Positions 1 through 8,690 of a stretch of DNA of 63,368 nt are shown here, in pieces (position 1 is the first letter of the stretch; each line of letters starts with the position of its first letter). The DNA comes from Candidatus Pacearchaeota archaeon. Its GTDB lineage: Archaea > Nanoarchaeota > Nanoarchaeia > Pacearchaeales > GW2011-AR1. Under the pieces are notes generated by a model. The model was not told where the DNA came from. It searched no databases and saw only the letters and a program-made list of their open reading frames with translations. A program made the position numbers and the translations under genes. The stretch spans positions 1 to 63,368 of the forward strand of contig JALOBN010000010.1 of the NCBI GenBank assembly GCA_023228245.1. Direction: 5' to 3'.

Positions 1-157
1 TGGTTACGCCGAATCGGTCGATAGCGTTCACCCCAAGCGAACCGATCTCTATATATGAGCCATCAGAAGTGTCACTGACGATGGGATAGTGGTCGTCCCC
101 GAAAGGGTTCCACCCTATAGCAGAATCAGAAACAGGATATAGTGTTATCGTAGCCAT
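1..157 (-). CDS. N-terminal part of an unidentified late structural protein (cut by window edge)
   Basis: An ATG at 155-157 opens a frame that runs off the left edge after 52 codons, starting MATITLYPVSDSAIGW. It begins only 2 bases after the stop of the gene upstream, so it belongs to the leftward late operon. The visible part is rich in Ser, Asp, Gly and aromatic residues and has no signal peptide, as expected of a beta-rich tail or fibre component. Nothing in it identifies a family. If the genome is circular, this could be the N-terminus of the repeat protein at the right edge, but the two frames do not meet directly when the ends are abutted. Confidence 0.6.
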   Translation of the reverse strand, partial: MATITLYPVSDSAIGWNPFGDDHYPIVSDTSDGSYIEIGSLGVNAIDRFGVT

Positions 158-159
158 GC

Positions 160-531
160 TTAACCTTTAGAGCTATCCTCAACGGCGAAAATCTTGCGAG
201 TGAACAAATCAACAGCTTTCATCGTGCGGGTGTTTCCTACTTGATAGCCGATGCGGTATAACAAAAACCGGAGGGAGCCAGAACCCAGATTGTCGCGTGT
301 TACATGTCTGTGACAAATGGGTATAGCTCCCTCCGGAATGTTCATTACAATTTCAGGATAGGATGGATCGAGTGGGACAAGGGTAATCCTGCGCGCCTGT
401 CCGTATTCGGTCGGAGGGCATTGCGGGTCAATGCGATCCTCACGACTTAATTTGCGCTGGGTTAAGTCATCAACACTTCCTTTGTCCCAGTCGATACGCC
501 AGTAGTAAATCTTCGACGGATCAAGTACCAC
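160..531 (-). CDS. Hypothetical phage protein, about 123 aa
   Basis: I do not recognise this protein. I chose a GTG start at 529-531 because GGAAGAGG precedes it by about 6 bases at the end of the upstream gene, whose TGA stop (533-535) is adjacent. No in-frame ATG exists; a longer TTG start at 600 would overlap the upstream gene by 68 bases. The product is mixed alpha/beta with no signal peptide or membrane segment. It ends 2 bases before the next start, so the genes are very likely co-transcribed. Its place after the tail genes suggests a virion or assembly role, which is inference only. Confidence 0.6.
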   Translation of the reverse strand: MVLDPSKIYYWRIDWDKGSVDDLTQRKLSREDRIDPQCPPTEYGQARRITLVPLDPSYPEIVMNIPEGAIPICHRHVTRDNLGSGSLRFLLYRIGYQVGNTRTMKAVDLFTRKIFAVEDSSKG

Positions 532-532
532 A

Positions 533-1069
533 TCAGACCTCTTCCCACGAAAGTGTGGGGACGTGGGTTTCGATTGCGCCTTGAGTCGCACCCTCTTCAA
601 CCTTGAGCTGCATCACTATAAAGTTGGTCTCTTCATTTACCGCGTTGATCTTACTGTCAACGGGATCGACCGGAATTGCCAAGGCGGTGCCGACGCTGTA
701 GTGAGTGGTGTCCTGCCGTGCAGTGGCGACACTCGACGCGGTGTTGACGGGTGTCGCTCCAGTTGCCGTCGTGCCGATATTGATCGTTACCTTGTCTGCC
801 GGAGTATCGAGATAACTCGGTGAGTGATCCGGCCCGTAGATTGTGAAGTTCTCACAGTAACTATCCGGTGCAGCGGTACAGCGTAACTTGACCCATAGTT
901 CAAAGGAATAGCTGGGATCGCCGCCCGATACGGGTGCCTTGATCGGGTAGGACGCCTGATCGGTCGAAACGATGTCGGCTGATAATAAACACGGATGGGC
1001 GCTGCAATCCGTTTCGGTAGCAGCGCCCGTACCCGTGCATTTGAGCGTGATAAAGCTCGCGGTTGCCAT
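533..1069 (-). CDS. Putative virion structural protein, 178 aa
   Basis: The product is Thr/Ser/Ala-rich, low in charge and probably beta-stranded. It has several Cys residues in its first third (around residues 11, 22 and 27) and again near residues 64-73. It has no signal peptide. It starts with ATG at 1067-1069 in an ATGA overlap with the stop of the preceding gene, so translation is coupled. With the next two genes upstream it forms a set of small Thr/Val-rich proteins downstream of the tail-fibre gene. A tail-tip, fibre or capsid-decoration role is possible. I do not recognise a family. Confidence 0.65.
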   Translation of the reverse strand: MATASFITLKCTGTGAATETDCSAHPCLLSADIVSTDQASYPIKAPVSGGDPSYSFELWVKLRCTAAPDSYCENFTIYGPDHSPSYLDTPADKVTINIGTTATGATPVNTASSVATARQDTTHYSVGTALAIPVDPVDSKINAVNEETNFIVMQLKVEEGATQGAIETHVPTLSWEEV

Positions 1070-1515
1070 CAGCTCTCTTTGAGCTGCAATTCGCAGTCTT
1101 GCAGTGTGAAGGTCTGCCCAGTCGTTACCGTCACCGGTCCGCCGGTCACGGTCCAGTAGGCAATCACGTTCGGTGTTGCTTCGTCGTCAACCAGCACAGC
1201 GTAGGAAATGCCGCTGATTGATCCACCTGACGCCGTCCAGACCAGATCCTTGATCTTGAATGACGCCAGATCCCCAGAATCATCCTCGACCACGCTATCG
1301 AATCCGGTAGCGCTTCGCTCGACGGCTATGCCGCCGGTGGTGTAACCGGTGCCGCCAGTGACTTCCGTCAACTGGGAAAGGGTGTTTGTGTCGCATGTCG
1401 GCGCAACTGCCGTTGTGACGAGGGCAACTTTGAAGGCGGTCGGCTCGTCAGTAGCATCAGCAACGAAATAGGCGTTGCCCATGCACTTTTTGCCACGATT
1501 GGTAAATCCGGCCAT
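1069..1515 (-). CDS. Putative virion structural protein, 148 aa
   Basis: The protein begins MAGFTNRGKKCMGNAYFV and continues as an alternating hydrophobic, Thr/Gly-rich sequence typical of an all-beta virion domain. The start at 1515 is preceded by AAGGAGAAATCC, a strong ribosome site. It overlaps the next gene by one base in an ATGA arrangement. The 102 bases upstream (1516-1617) hold no gene that I can support. Similar short beta proteins are common near tail-fibre genes of myoviruses, but I cannot assign a named family. Confidence 0.65.
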   Translation of the reverse strand: MAGFTNRGKKCMGNAYFVADATDEPTAFKVALVTTAVAPTCDTNTLSQLTEVTGGTGYTTGGIAVERSATGFDSVVEDDSGDLASFKIKDLVWTASGGSISGISYAVLVDDEATPNVIAYWTVTGGPVTVTTGQTFTLQDCELQLKES

Positions 1516-1617
1516 GGATTTCTCCTTAAATGTTTTGGGTGTTCTTGTAGAGGCCGCGCGGGTGCGCGAATGTGGTGGTTATGTTCTTGAAACTTTAATC
1601 GGTCGTGAGGTGATCGC

Positions 1618-2016
1618 TTATATCACCGGCGGAAATTCCGGTATGCAGCGAGTGTCGATGAGCGATGTGAGTCCGGTATGCCACGCTCCGGCATCGGCGA
1701 CCTGCCAACGCAATGCCATATACCATTGAGTTCCGTAGGCCTTTATTTCTGTTTGGATCTCTTCAGCCGTTGCACCTTCGGCCACGCGCTGAGCAACGGA
1801 ACAAGTTTCGCCTGTCTGCGCAACATAAGTTACATCGATGAAGGTCATACCGCCCTCTTGCCGCACTCCAGTTATCGTTGCGACTACGGGCGCATACAAA
1901 GTGGCGCACACCAGCGTAGCGGGGTCGCAAGTGATGGCTACGCTGCCCAATATGAGACCGGGCGCGATGCTAATCGCAACGAGTGTAACCGGTGAATCTG
2001 TGGTGTAGTCTGCCAT
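1618..2016 (-). CDS. Hypothetical structural protein, 132 aa
   Basis: MADYTTDSPVTLVAISI opens a Val/Ala/Thr-rich first half with little charge. The second half contains an acidic helix (around residues 78-95) followed by an aromatic segment. The ATG at 2014-2016 follows GGGAGACCGCAAA, which provides a ribosome site. It lies 12 bases after the fibre-like gene and is probably co-transcribed with it. No family is recognised. Location and composition suggest a virion accessory protein. Confidence 0.6.
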   Translation of the reverse strand: MADYTTDSPVTLVAISIAPGLILGSVAITCDPATLVCATLYAPVVATITGVRQEGGMTFIDVTYVAQTGETCSVAQRVAEGATAEEIQTEIKAYGTQWYMALRWQVADAGAWHTGLTSLIDTRCIPEFPPVI

Positions 2017-2028
2017 TTTGCGGTCTCC

Positions 2029-3204
2029 CTATGCTACCTGAGTCCAAACAGAAAGTTTACGGATTGCGAACGTGCCCGTGCCATTGTTCGAGTTCATCTC
2101 TATCAGGATATTGGCGTCAACGTTTGCGGCTAATGCAGAGATGGGGACTGTAATAGTATATTGGACGGGGCTGCCCCAACCGGCTGATCCACTAACCAAT
2201 TGCACAACAGGAGTGCACCCAGCTACGGTTACGCGAACATTTCCGGTGTTATATGCAAAATTCCCCGCTTCAAATCTGACATATAATTGCTTGGCGTTAG
2301 TCTTCTTGTGATACGATATCCTCAATTTCTTCTTGTAGGGCGTCGAGGCCGCGTTTAGTGACCAGCAACTCGTGTTGTCGGTAGTCCAGTCGGTTATCTC
2401 GGAATCACTGTTGTATGGCGCCTCCAGTACTTGACTGTAGATTATATCCGTCAATTCACTCAGGTCTATCCCATCGATTGTTTTGGTAGCTGTAACCGTT
2501 AAATCTCCGGTCAGAGGGCGCGTTCCGTCAGACTTGAGGTAAGAGTATTGCAGGGCTATATCGGCGGTGATGTTATAGGTGTCGAGCAAGTTGGTAATCG
2601 TATTGTCCGCAATCGTTGCCGAGGCCGTCCGCGCGATCGTGGCAATGGCGACGTAGTAGTGATCGGTCGGCGCTGTCGGCGGGACGGAGTACCCTTCGCG
2701 CTTGGCAAAAGCGAACAGCAGACGTTGGTCGACCGATGTTTCTTTGCCAATCGCGGGATTGACAAGGGTGGTGTCATCGACGGAATCATAAATCGGCAGG
2801 GTGATATCGAGATAGAGGCAGTCGGTACGCGCGCCCGCGGGTGTTGTCCAAGCGGTCACATTGGTATTGGCCGCAAGGTGAAAGATGTACGCTTTATCGC
2901 TATCAGTTACGGTCGGGAGTAGTGTCCCCGCTCGTTTCATATTAACAAGCAAAGCAGCGTCGCCAGCCGAGACGGTTACTGAATTCGTTCCGCCGGTGAT
3001 CGCCCATCCGGTACTAAACCGGACATTTTGTCGCTTGATTAGATTCCACAAATGCCGCGCCGCCCGCTGAGAGGATACCTGCCCGACTTCGTTAAAATCC
3101 GAGTCGGCGATGTAAGTCCCCTGCTGCATATATTTAAGCAGGACGGTTGAACCGTCAGTCTTGAATTCGGTAAATTGATCCCGCGTGATATTGGCGTCGC
3201 CCAT
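2029..3204 (-). CDS. Tail fibre-like protein, 391 aa
   Basis: The N-terminal part (MGDANITRDQF and the following 100 residues) has the look of a baseplate-attached fibre base: a short helical segment near residues 45-62, then Gly/Thr/Val-rich strands. A central block (residues 100-200) resembles collar or hinge segments of myovirus fibres. Around residues 222-250 the pattern of SDGTRPLTGDLTV is a classic tail-fibre signature. The last 140 residues are probably a beta-sandwich receptor-binding domain. The gene directly follows the P2 gpI-like gene, the usual place for a fibre in P2- and Mu-type phages. Receptor specificity cannot be inferred. Confidence 0.75.
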   Translation of the reverse strand: MGDANITRDQFTEFKTDGSTVLLKYMQQGTYIADSDFNEVGQVSSQRAARHLWNLIKRQNVRFSTGWAITGGTNSVTVSAGDAALLVNMKRAGTLLPTVTDSDKAYIFHLAANTNVTAWTTPAGARTDCLYLDITLPIYDSVDDTTLVNPAIGKETSVDQRLLFAFAKREGYSVPPTAPTDHYYVAIATIARTASATIADNTITNLLDTYNITADIALQYSYLKSDGTRPLTGDLTVTATKTIDGIDLSELTDIIYSQVLEAPYNSDSEITDWTTDNTSCWSLNAASTPYKKKLRISYHKKTNAKQLYVRFEAGNFAYNTGNVRVTVAGCTPVVQLVSGSAGWGSPVQYTITVPISALAANVDANILIEMNSNNGTGTFAIRKLSVWTQVA

Positions 3205-3214
3205 ATTGTCCTTC

Positions 3215-4462
3215 CTATACCCAGACGACCGTCGTGTCTAACGGCGTGAAGTTGGGAATGATCTTTTCCAAGTATTCGGCTTTGGCAGTGGCATAGTCCG
3301 GCGTGCCGGCCAGGGTGATGCGCAACTCCTTATCGAAAATGCCTTCGGTAAACGACATCGCCTGTTTCTTGCGCTCAATAATGCGTAAGGCAAAATCGTC
3401 CCAGTCAACAATCGTGCGGTAGTTCACCCAGAGGCCTTTCTTGACCGGCAGGATGGTAGAGGTATAGGCCTGTTCATAGATCAACGTGGTATCGTCAAGG
3501 ATGACCGTCACCTTGCTATCTTCGTCCCAGACGCGCAGGTAGTGCTCGCCGGTCAACCAAGTGAGGCCGGAGATATCGGCGCTGGCAAGTATGTTGACTC
3601 CACCACCGACAAATTCAAGTATGGCTATCGACTGCTCACTGTCATCTTTATAGAAATAGGCGAGGACATTGTTGCCCGCATCCTGCCACCGGATGTTACA
3701 ACCGAAGATGATGTCGCCGGTTTTAAGCAGGGTGAATTTTACGCGCAGGTAATAGTCTTGATGCGTGTCGGCGATGTTGCAGCTTTGGTACAAACTACTA
3801 CCCGACCCAGTTTCGCCGATGCCACGCAGTTTTCCGGCCATCGGCACGAAATGACCATGGGACTCATTAACCCAGCCCTGCATGGTGTTGTCATTCCAGT
3901 CGTAGATTACTTCTGATTCGGCGGCGGTCGTAGGATTCCAGAATAGGTGATTATTCCAGATTGCGGTCGTCTGGTAGTATTCTTCAAACGTCGCGGTGAA
4001 GCCGAGCAATTCGATAATCCGATTGATCGCCCAGAGGGTTCCACGTCGAGCGTAGAGTTCTGGGATTGCCAGCACAAACTGACGCCGCTCGGACTCGGTC
4101 GCGTAGGGCATGTCGATCAACTCGAAACCGTAGTTGCCGGCAATCAGCGAGAGATATTTCTGAGGACACTCGGCAGCGTTAGGCAGATAAGGCAGAATGC
4201 TCGCCCAGGCGCGTAGCCAATTCAGTTGATCCGAAATTGGAATGGCAAACTCAACCATGCCCGGCGAATGCTGGCAACTATCCATGAAGTCAAGCAGGTC
4301 AATCGGGCGCGGGTCAACGCGCTCTTGCGGAACTGTGCGTGACTGCCGAGGGCCGGGCTTGGCAAGCAATGTCTCCGGCTCCGGCCAGGAAGTCCCGGCT
4401 GGGAATTGCGGGTGGAAGTCAAAGTCACCGCCCGGTGATGGAGATACAGTTTCGTCTGGCAT
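3215..4462 (-). CDS. Baseplate wedge protein, P2 gpI-like, with inserted lectin-like domain
   Basis: Residues about 85-165 match the P2 tail protein I family: a Trp-rich helix, then LYARRGTLWAINRIIELLGF, the hallmark segment of this family. Residues about 190-360 form a Gly/Asp-rich beta domain with the spacing of a concanavalin/LamG-like jelly roll, apparently inserted. The C-terminal 50 residues (FDKELRITLAG onward) return to gpI-like sequence. The usual family length is about 180-250, so the extra length is the insert. gpI joins the baseplate wedge to the fibre, which fits its place between gpJ and the fibre gene, although two secreted-protein genes separate it from gpJ here. Confidence 0.85.
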   Translation of the reverse strand: MPDETVSPSPGGDFDFHPQFPAGTSWPEPETLLAKPGPRQSRTVPQERVDPRPIDLLDFMDSCQHSPGMVEFAIPISDQLNWLRAWASILPYLPNAAECPQKYLSLIAGNYGFELIDMPYATESERRQFVLAIPELYARRGTLWAINRIIELLGFTATFEEYYQTTAIWNNHLFWNPTTAAESEVIYDWNDNTMQGWVNESHGHFVPMAGKLRGIGETGSGSSLYQSCNIADTHQDYYLRVKFTLLKTGDIIFGCNIRWQDAGNNVLAYFYKDDSEQSIAILEFVGGGVNILASADISGLTWLTGEHYLRVWDEDSKVTVILDDTTLIYEQAYTSTILPVKKGLWVNYRTIVDWDDFALRIIERKKQAMSFTEGIFDKELRITLAGTPDYATAKAEYLEKIIPNFTPLDTTVVWV

Positions 4463-5095
4463 TTAATAATTCTTCGTGGTGGTTGTGGTGTCGAGTACCG
4501 ATGGATCGTTGACATGTCCGAAGTAGATTGTATATTTTTTGATGCCGCCAACCCAAATTTCATAACCATTCTTGTAAGCAGTGCCGTCATTTGGCAGATA
4601 GGCCTTGACGCTGCCATTGACCGACCCCGAGAAGTAGTTCAACTGTTCGGCCAACACGCGCAGTGAGTCAGGATTTGATGGCGTGACCGAATAACTGCCG
4701 ACAACATGCCCACGCCAAACGCCACGCTCCGGAGAGCCGCCATTAGTCCCAAGGGAGACCGCTGAATAGACATCATATATTCCCATTGTCCCGCTGCTAT
4801 TCGAAGCCCGCACGTGCGCGGAGAAAACACCGGTCCGCAAGCGAAAGAGATTGGCCGACTTGGTGGTCGGGTTCCAATAGAGTGAATCAACCAGCGTTCC
4901 GGTCGGGCTGAATCGCAATATGTAGAGCGTGTCGGGATCGGCGACCTTTGGATAGAAACTGGTATCCGTCACCGTCAGGTTGATATGGAGAGAGTCGGTT
5001 GATGCCGCGCCGACAGCTTCTATCGTCAGTAGTTCCCCTGCAAATACCGGGACACTGAAGGCACATAGGAAAAGCAGAATTTTCAAGAGCCGCAT
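4463..5095 (-). CDS. Secreted protein with Sec signal peptide in tail operon, 210 aa
   Basis: I start this gene at the ATG at 5093-5095, preceded by GTGAGGATATA, a clear ribosome site. A longer in-frame start would add 22 residues inside the upstream gene. The first 20 residues (MRLLKILLFLCAFSVPVFAG) are a textbook Sec signal peptide with a probable cut after VFA. The mature part is a Ser/Thr/Asp-rich beta protein of about 190 residues without a recognised family. Phage tail proteins normally lack signal peptides, so this product should reach the periplasm or cell surface rather than enter the virion by the usual cytoplasmic route. The next gene upstream has the same property. Confidence 0.75.
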   Translation of the reverse strand: MRLLKILLFLCAFSVPVFAGELLTIEAVGAASTDSLHINLTVTDTSFYPKVADPDTLYILRFSPTGTLVDSLYWNPTTKSANLFRLRTGVFSAHVRASNSSGTMGIYDVYSAVSLGTNGGSPERGVWRGHVVGSYSVTPSNPDSLRVLAEQLNYFSGSVNGSVKAYLPNDGTAYKNGYEIWVGGIKKYTIYFGHVNDPSVLDTTTTTKNY

Positions 5096-5102
5096 TATAT
5101 CC

Positions 5103-8100
5103 TCACTTTCGATTGAGTATTCCGTGGCCGCGTTCAGAGCTGCGGCGCTTAAATGCGTCACCGGCGACGCTGCCGACCGTCAAGGTGTCGCTATAGACCG
5201 TCATGCCAACGTTGAAGTTGACGACTGTTGTCGAGTCAGTTCCATATTTGGCAAATAATGTGAACGGGTTATATCCTACCGAGTCGGCGAATGTATAGGA
5301 ATCACTGGTAATCAAATCTTTGCCTTTGAACTTGTAGACCACCGGTATCGAATAGTTGCCAGCCAAGTCCGATGTTCCCGCCCCCTGCTGATGCCCATAA
5401 TGATCCGTGACCCTGACGGTTGCACCGAGTATCGGCAAGTGAAACGCTGTGGCATCGACCACGTGGACAACTACGGTGCGTTCAAACTGAGCACTGAGGC
5501 CAAGTGAGTCGTTGACGCCGGAATAGTTGGAGTATCTCACCGTGTCACTGGCATGACCCGTAAAGACACAATCCCTGAACCGGTTGTTGATGGAGTGAGA
5601 GAGGTACGCGCCGTATTGTGAAAACCAAATCGTTGAATCATAAGAGGACGTGGCCTCTATCGTGTCACCGATCATCAGCAGATTGTTGCCGGGCATTCCG
5701 CGACGATTTGCCAGCGAAATAACCCTCTTGGGCGATTTCCAGTGGTTGCCGCTCAATGTTATATACTTCGAATTGACAGGAACTACCGCTGAGTCATTCG
5801 CGCCCCAACCTAAAGCGACTACCTCGTTATTGCCATCATCGACGCCCGATAGTTTGACCTCAACCTGATTTCTCGTGATGTCGATGTACTTGAAAGAATC
5901 GGCGGGCTGACTTTCGCCGCCGCTCAAGATCAAGGTCATGGCCTCACACATACGGCCAATTGCCGTAGTCGCGGTATCGGCATCGTAAGTGTAGCCGAAT
6001 TTGTTGTCGCGGAGTGCCACGTACTCCGATCCGGTGTTGTAATTGCCCGGCACGAATCGCCAGTAGATGACAGCGCCGAAGCCTGAGGCGTGAGCAGACG
6101 ATGGCCCTTGATGCACGTCGATGTCGTTATAGGCAATCTGAACCGAGTCGCCGGATATGCCCTTGGCATTCTGAATGATAATTCCCTGCCCGCCGGTATA
6201 GGTATCGCCCGACCGGATTACATTCGAGTCGATTACCGAACCGGGGCCAACGCCGCCAAGATCGATAGCGAAAGCATCGCCGTTCGTGTAGCACATAGAC
6301 GGATTGGGAACATAATTGTAGAGCAAGTTGCGGGAGTCGACCGTCAGCGAGCAAAGCGTGATTAACACCTTCGGGGTGCGATATCCAGTTATGGCAATCG
6401 CCACGTGCGGGCAGGTAGTGACGTTGACATTCCAGAACTTGGCAAAAAACTCTCCGGCTCCAGTGTGAACCGAATCGTCACCGGCTTCGAGGAGGTACAA
6501 GGTCGCATCATGCGTGCAGCGATATCGAAATTTGTTGACCAAGCTCTTTGATGTTCCGCCGGTCACTGAGATGTTGTGACCGCAACGACGCGCTCCCATG
6601 ACAAGGATTGAATCGCCGATGACCAAGGTATCCGCCGCAAGTCTGATCTTCGATTGCAGGTAAACCGTGTCCTGCGTCGCGCCACGGGTAAGCCACACGT
6701 CTTTGATGGCAACGGAAAAATCTCCGGTATAGAAATAGCAGTATTCATAACCATCGTGTGTGAACTTCGAGTCATCATAAACCTCGGCCACAGTGAAGGA
6801 TGTATCAGAGACTATCCCTGTGACGTGGCTGAAATAATAATAGGCGCTGGCATCATTCTTGAGACCGCGTCCCATCACTCCGGCAGGTTCGAGGTTGCAA
6901 TCCTCAATCCAGATGTCCGTGTTCGCCCCCAGACGGATGCAATTGGACGAGTCCTTAGTTGAGTCAATCCTAATCGTCAGGTTCTTGATATGAACAATGT
7001 TCGATGTCCCGGAGATATTCACGCCCTCGGCATGACTGGCGCCTACAATTATAGTGTCAGGAGTTACTCCTTTGGACGTAAACAAGACATTCTGCCGATT
7101 ATTGAAATTAACGGCCACCCCGTCAGTCGAGGTCTTCGATGGTCCCGCCAAACAATAACACGTGTCGTCACTCAGGGCAGTGTACATCGACGAGGTTGTA
7201 GGAATTTCTATCGTATCCTTGCAACTAACTTTCTGTGGCGGCAATTCCACCGACTCACCACGAGTCTTAACCCACCAAACGTGAGACCCCATCGTCGTCG
7301 CCCCGTCGTCGTTTACTTGATCGTATATTGTCCTAATAGGAATTTCAACGTCACAATATGCGGAATCGCACTGGTTGTCACTTGACCTTGCGACATAAAC
7401 CACGCCATTGTTAGTGGATGAATCTGCGATCCATCCGGTCACGATGTCGGGGGGGATCACCGGGTAGATTGTCATTCCCACCGGAGACGTGTTGTCGAAA
7501 TGAATAGAGTCCAACACCCGCGCTGCATAATCAACACCCTCGGCAAGACTGGGCGTTGACCACAAAATCGAATCCGTTGAGGATGTGTGGACTACGTTAA
7601 ATCTATTGACCCAGTTTCCGTAGCCGCCATTTATCGCGGGGAAGGGAGCCATCCACTTCGGAGCTACGATGATCTCGTGGGAGCGCGCCATGATATCGAA
7701 ACCCGACGTGGAGTGGTCGATTGCATAGGTATATGCCCTCGGAGTCTTCAGCGAGCAGGATACTGCCGCCGTATGTCCGGGTCTGATTTTTACGGCCAAG
7801 ACATCCGAATTGATCTTGAAAAACGTCAGACCGTCTCCGCAATGACCTGTCACTGACGGATCATTCCCGAATCTGATTTCCGTTTCAAATGTCTCCCTGC
7901 AGCCACTGCCACCGAACTCAGGCCAACAGGCTTGAATCTCCTCTTTCCCCGCAAAGCAGTTGTTGTCAATCCAGTTCGCGTTCAGAGTATCCTTGAAAGT
8001 CCAAGCCGACAGGTTGCCGAGCATCTCCCAGAAGTGGCATTCATAGAGGGTTTGCTTTTCTGACATAACCTCAGACCCGCGCATAAGCCCGAAGTATGCT

Positions 8101-8690
8101 CTACGTTCGGCTGCCGTTCCCGTGGTTAGCGTCCCACCCGAATCGGCAATGGCCACCAAGGATGTATCCGTGTTTTTCCACCGCGTCCAATTCCAGACCG
8201 ATCTCACACCCGACGCTAACCCGACAAGTTCCTCCGGCCATTGGGTATATCCCCATGACTGATAGAGCGTGTCCATCGAATAGCGAACCGGATAGATTGC
8301 GGTCGTGTCCTTGACATACTTCTGTGCATCACCGGATGCCAGGTGGTTGTGCGTGGCCGCCAAGTATAAGCCACCGGCAGCATATAGGTTTGTGGACACC
8401 ACGCCAATTCCCGCGTCTCGCAGGGAAGTTATTGAGCTGCTTGCACTATATGACCAAAATGCCCCTTGATAATTAGTCTTCCACTCTGCCGGTGACAAGA
8501 ACGCGGCATACGTGGATGTAATAACATGGACGGTATACCCGAACCTGTTCTTGTAGAAATCGACAATCTCTTTTTGGGTGGTGGTCAGGTTGGCATAGGT
8601 CGTATCCGTGGCGACCACAAAGGCCATGTCAAAGGCAAGCGCCGTCGATGACAGACAGAGTACCAGTAGGAATAGAATCAGTCGTTTCAT
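5103..8690 (-). CDS. Large secreted beta-helix protein with Sec signal peptide, 1195 aa
   Basis: Residues 1-19 (MKRLILFLLVLCLSSTALA) form a Sec signal peptide. Residues about 20-480 are a mixed domain rich in Trp and Tyr, possibly hydrolase-like, whose family I cannot name. From about 540 to 1030 there are irregular repeats typical of right-handed parallel beta-helix proteins (short strands ending in Asn/Asp turns, such as IWIEDCNLEP and VQIAYNDIDV). Residues about 1080-1150 look like a carboxypeptidase-regulatory-type beta-sandwich (ILGATVRVTD, then SDLAGNYSI). The C-terminus is basic. It overlaps gpJ by one base, so it is truly in the baseplate operon. It could be a tailspike-like depolymerase or a captured host surface protein; the signal peptide argues for export. 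Confidence 0.75.
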   Translation of the reverse strand: MKRLILFLLVLCLSSTALAFDMAFVVATDTTYANLTTTQKEIVDFYKNRFGYTVHVITSTYAAFLSPAEWKTNYQGAFWSYSASSSITSLRDAGIGVVSTNLYAAGGLYLAATHNHLASGDAQKYVKDTTAIYPVRYSMDTLYQSWGYTQWPEELVGLASGVRSVWNWTRWKNTDTSLVAIADSGGTLTTGTAAERRAYFGLMRGSEVMSEKQTLYECHFWEMLGNLSAWTFKDTLNANWIDNNCFAGKEEIQACWPEFGGSGCRETFETEIRFGNDPSVTGHCGDGLTFFKINSDVLAVKIRPGHTAAVSCSLKTPRAYTYAIDHSTSGFDIMARSHEIIVAPKWMAPFPAINGGYGNWVNRFNVVHTSSTDSILWSTPSLAEGVDYAARVLDSIHFDNTSPVGMTIYPVIPPDIVTGWIADSSTNNGVVYVARSSDNQCDSAYCDVEIPIRTIYDQVNDDGATTMGSHVWWVKTRGESVELPPQKVSCKDTIEIPTTSSMYTALSDDTCYCLAGPSKTSTDGVAVNFNNRQNVLFTSKGVTPDTIIVGASHAEGVNISGTSNIVHIKNLTIRIDSTKDSSNCIRLGANTDIWIEDCNLEPAGVMGRGLKNDASAYYYFSHVTGIVSDTSFTVAEVYDDSKFTHDGYEYCYFYTGDFSVAIKDVWLTRGATQDTVYLQSKIRLAADTLVIGDSILVMGARRCGHNISVTGGTSKSLVNKFRYRCTHDATLYLLEAGDDSVHTGAGEFFAKFWNVNVTTCPHVAIAITGYRTPKVLITLCSLTVDSRNLLYNYVPNPSMCYTNGDAFAIDLGGVGPGSVIDSNVIRSGDTYTGGQGIIIQNAKGISGDSVQIAYNDIDVHQGPSSAHASGFGAVIYWRFVPGNYNTGSEYVALRDNKFGYTYDADTATTAIGRMCEAMTLILSGGESQPADSFKYIDITRNQVEVKLSGVDDGNNEVVALGWGANDSAVVPVNSKYITLSGNHWKSPKRVISLANRRGMPGNNLLMIGDTIEATSSYDSTIWFSQYGAYLSHSINNRFRDCVFTGHASDTVRYSNYSGVNDSLGLSAQFERTVVVHVVDATAFHLPILGATVRVTDHYGHQQGAGTSDLAGNYSIPVVYKFKGKDLITSDSYTFADSVGYNPFTLFAKYGTDSTTVVNFNVGMTVYSDTLTVGSVAGDAFKRRSSERGHGILNRK

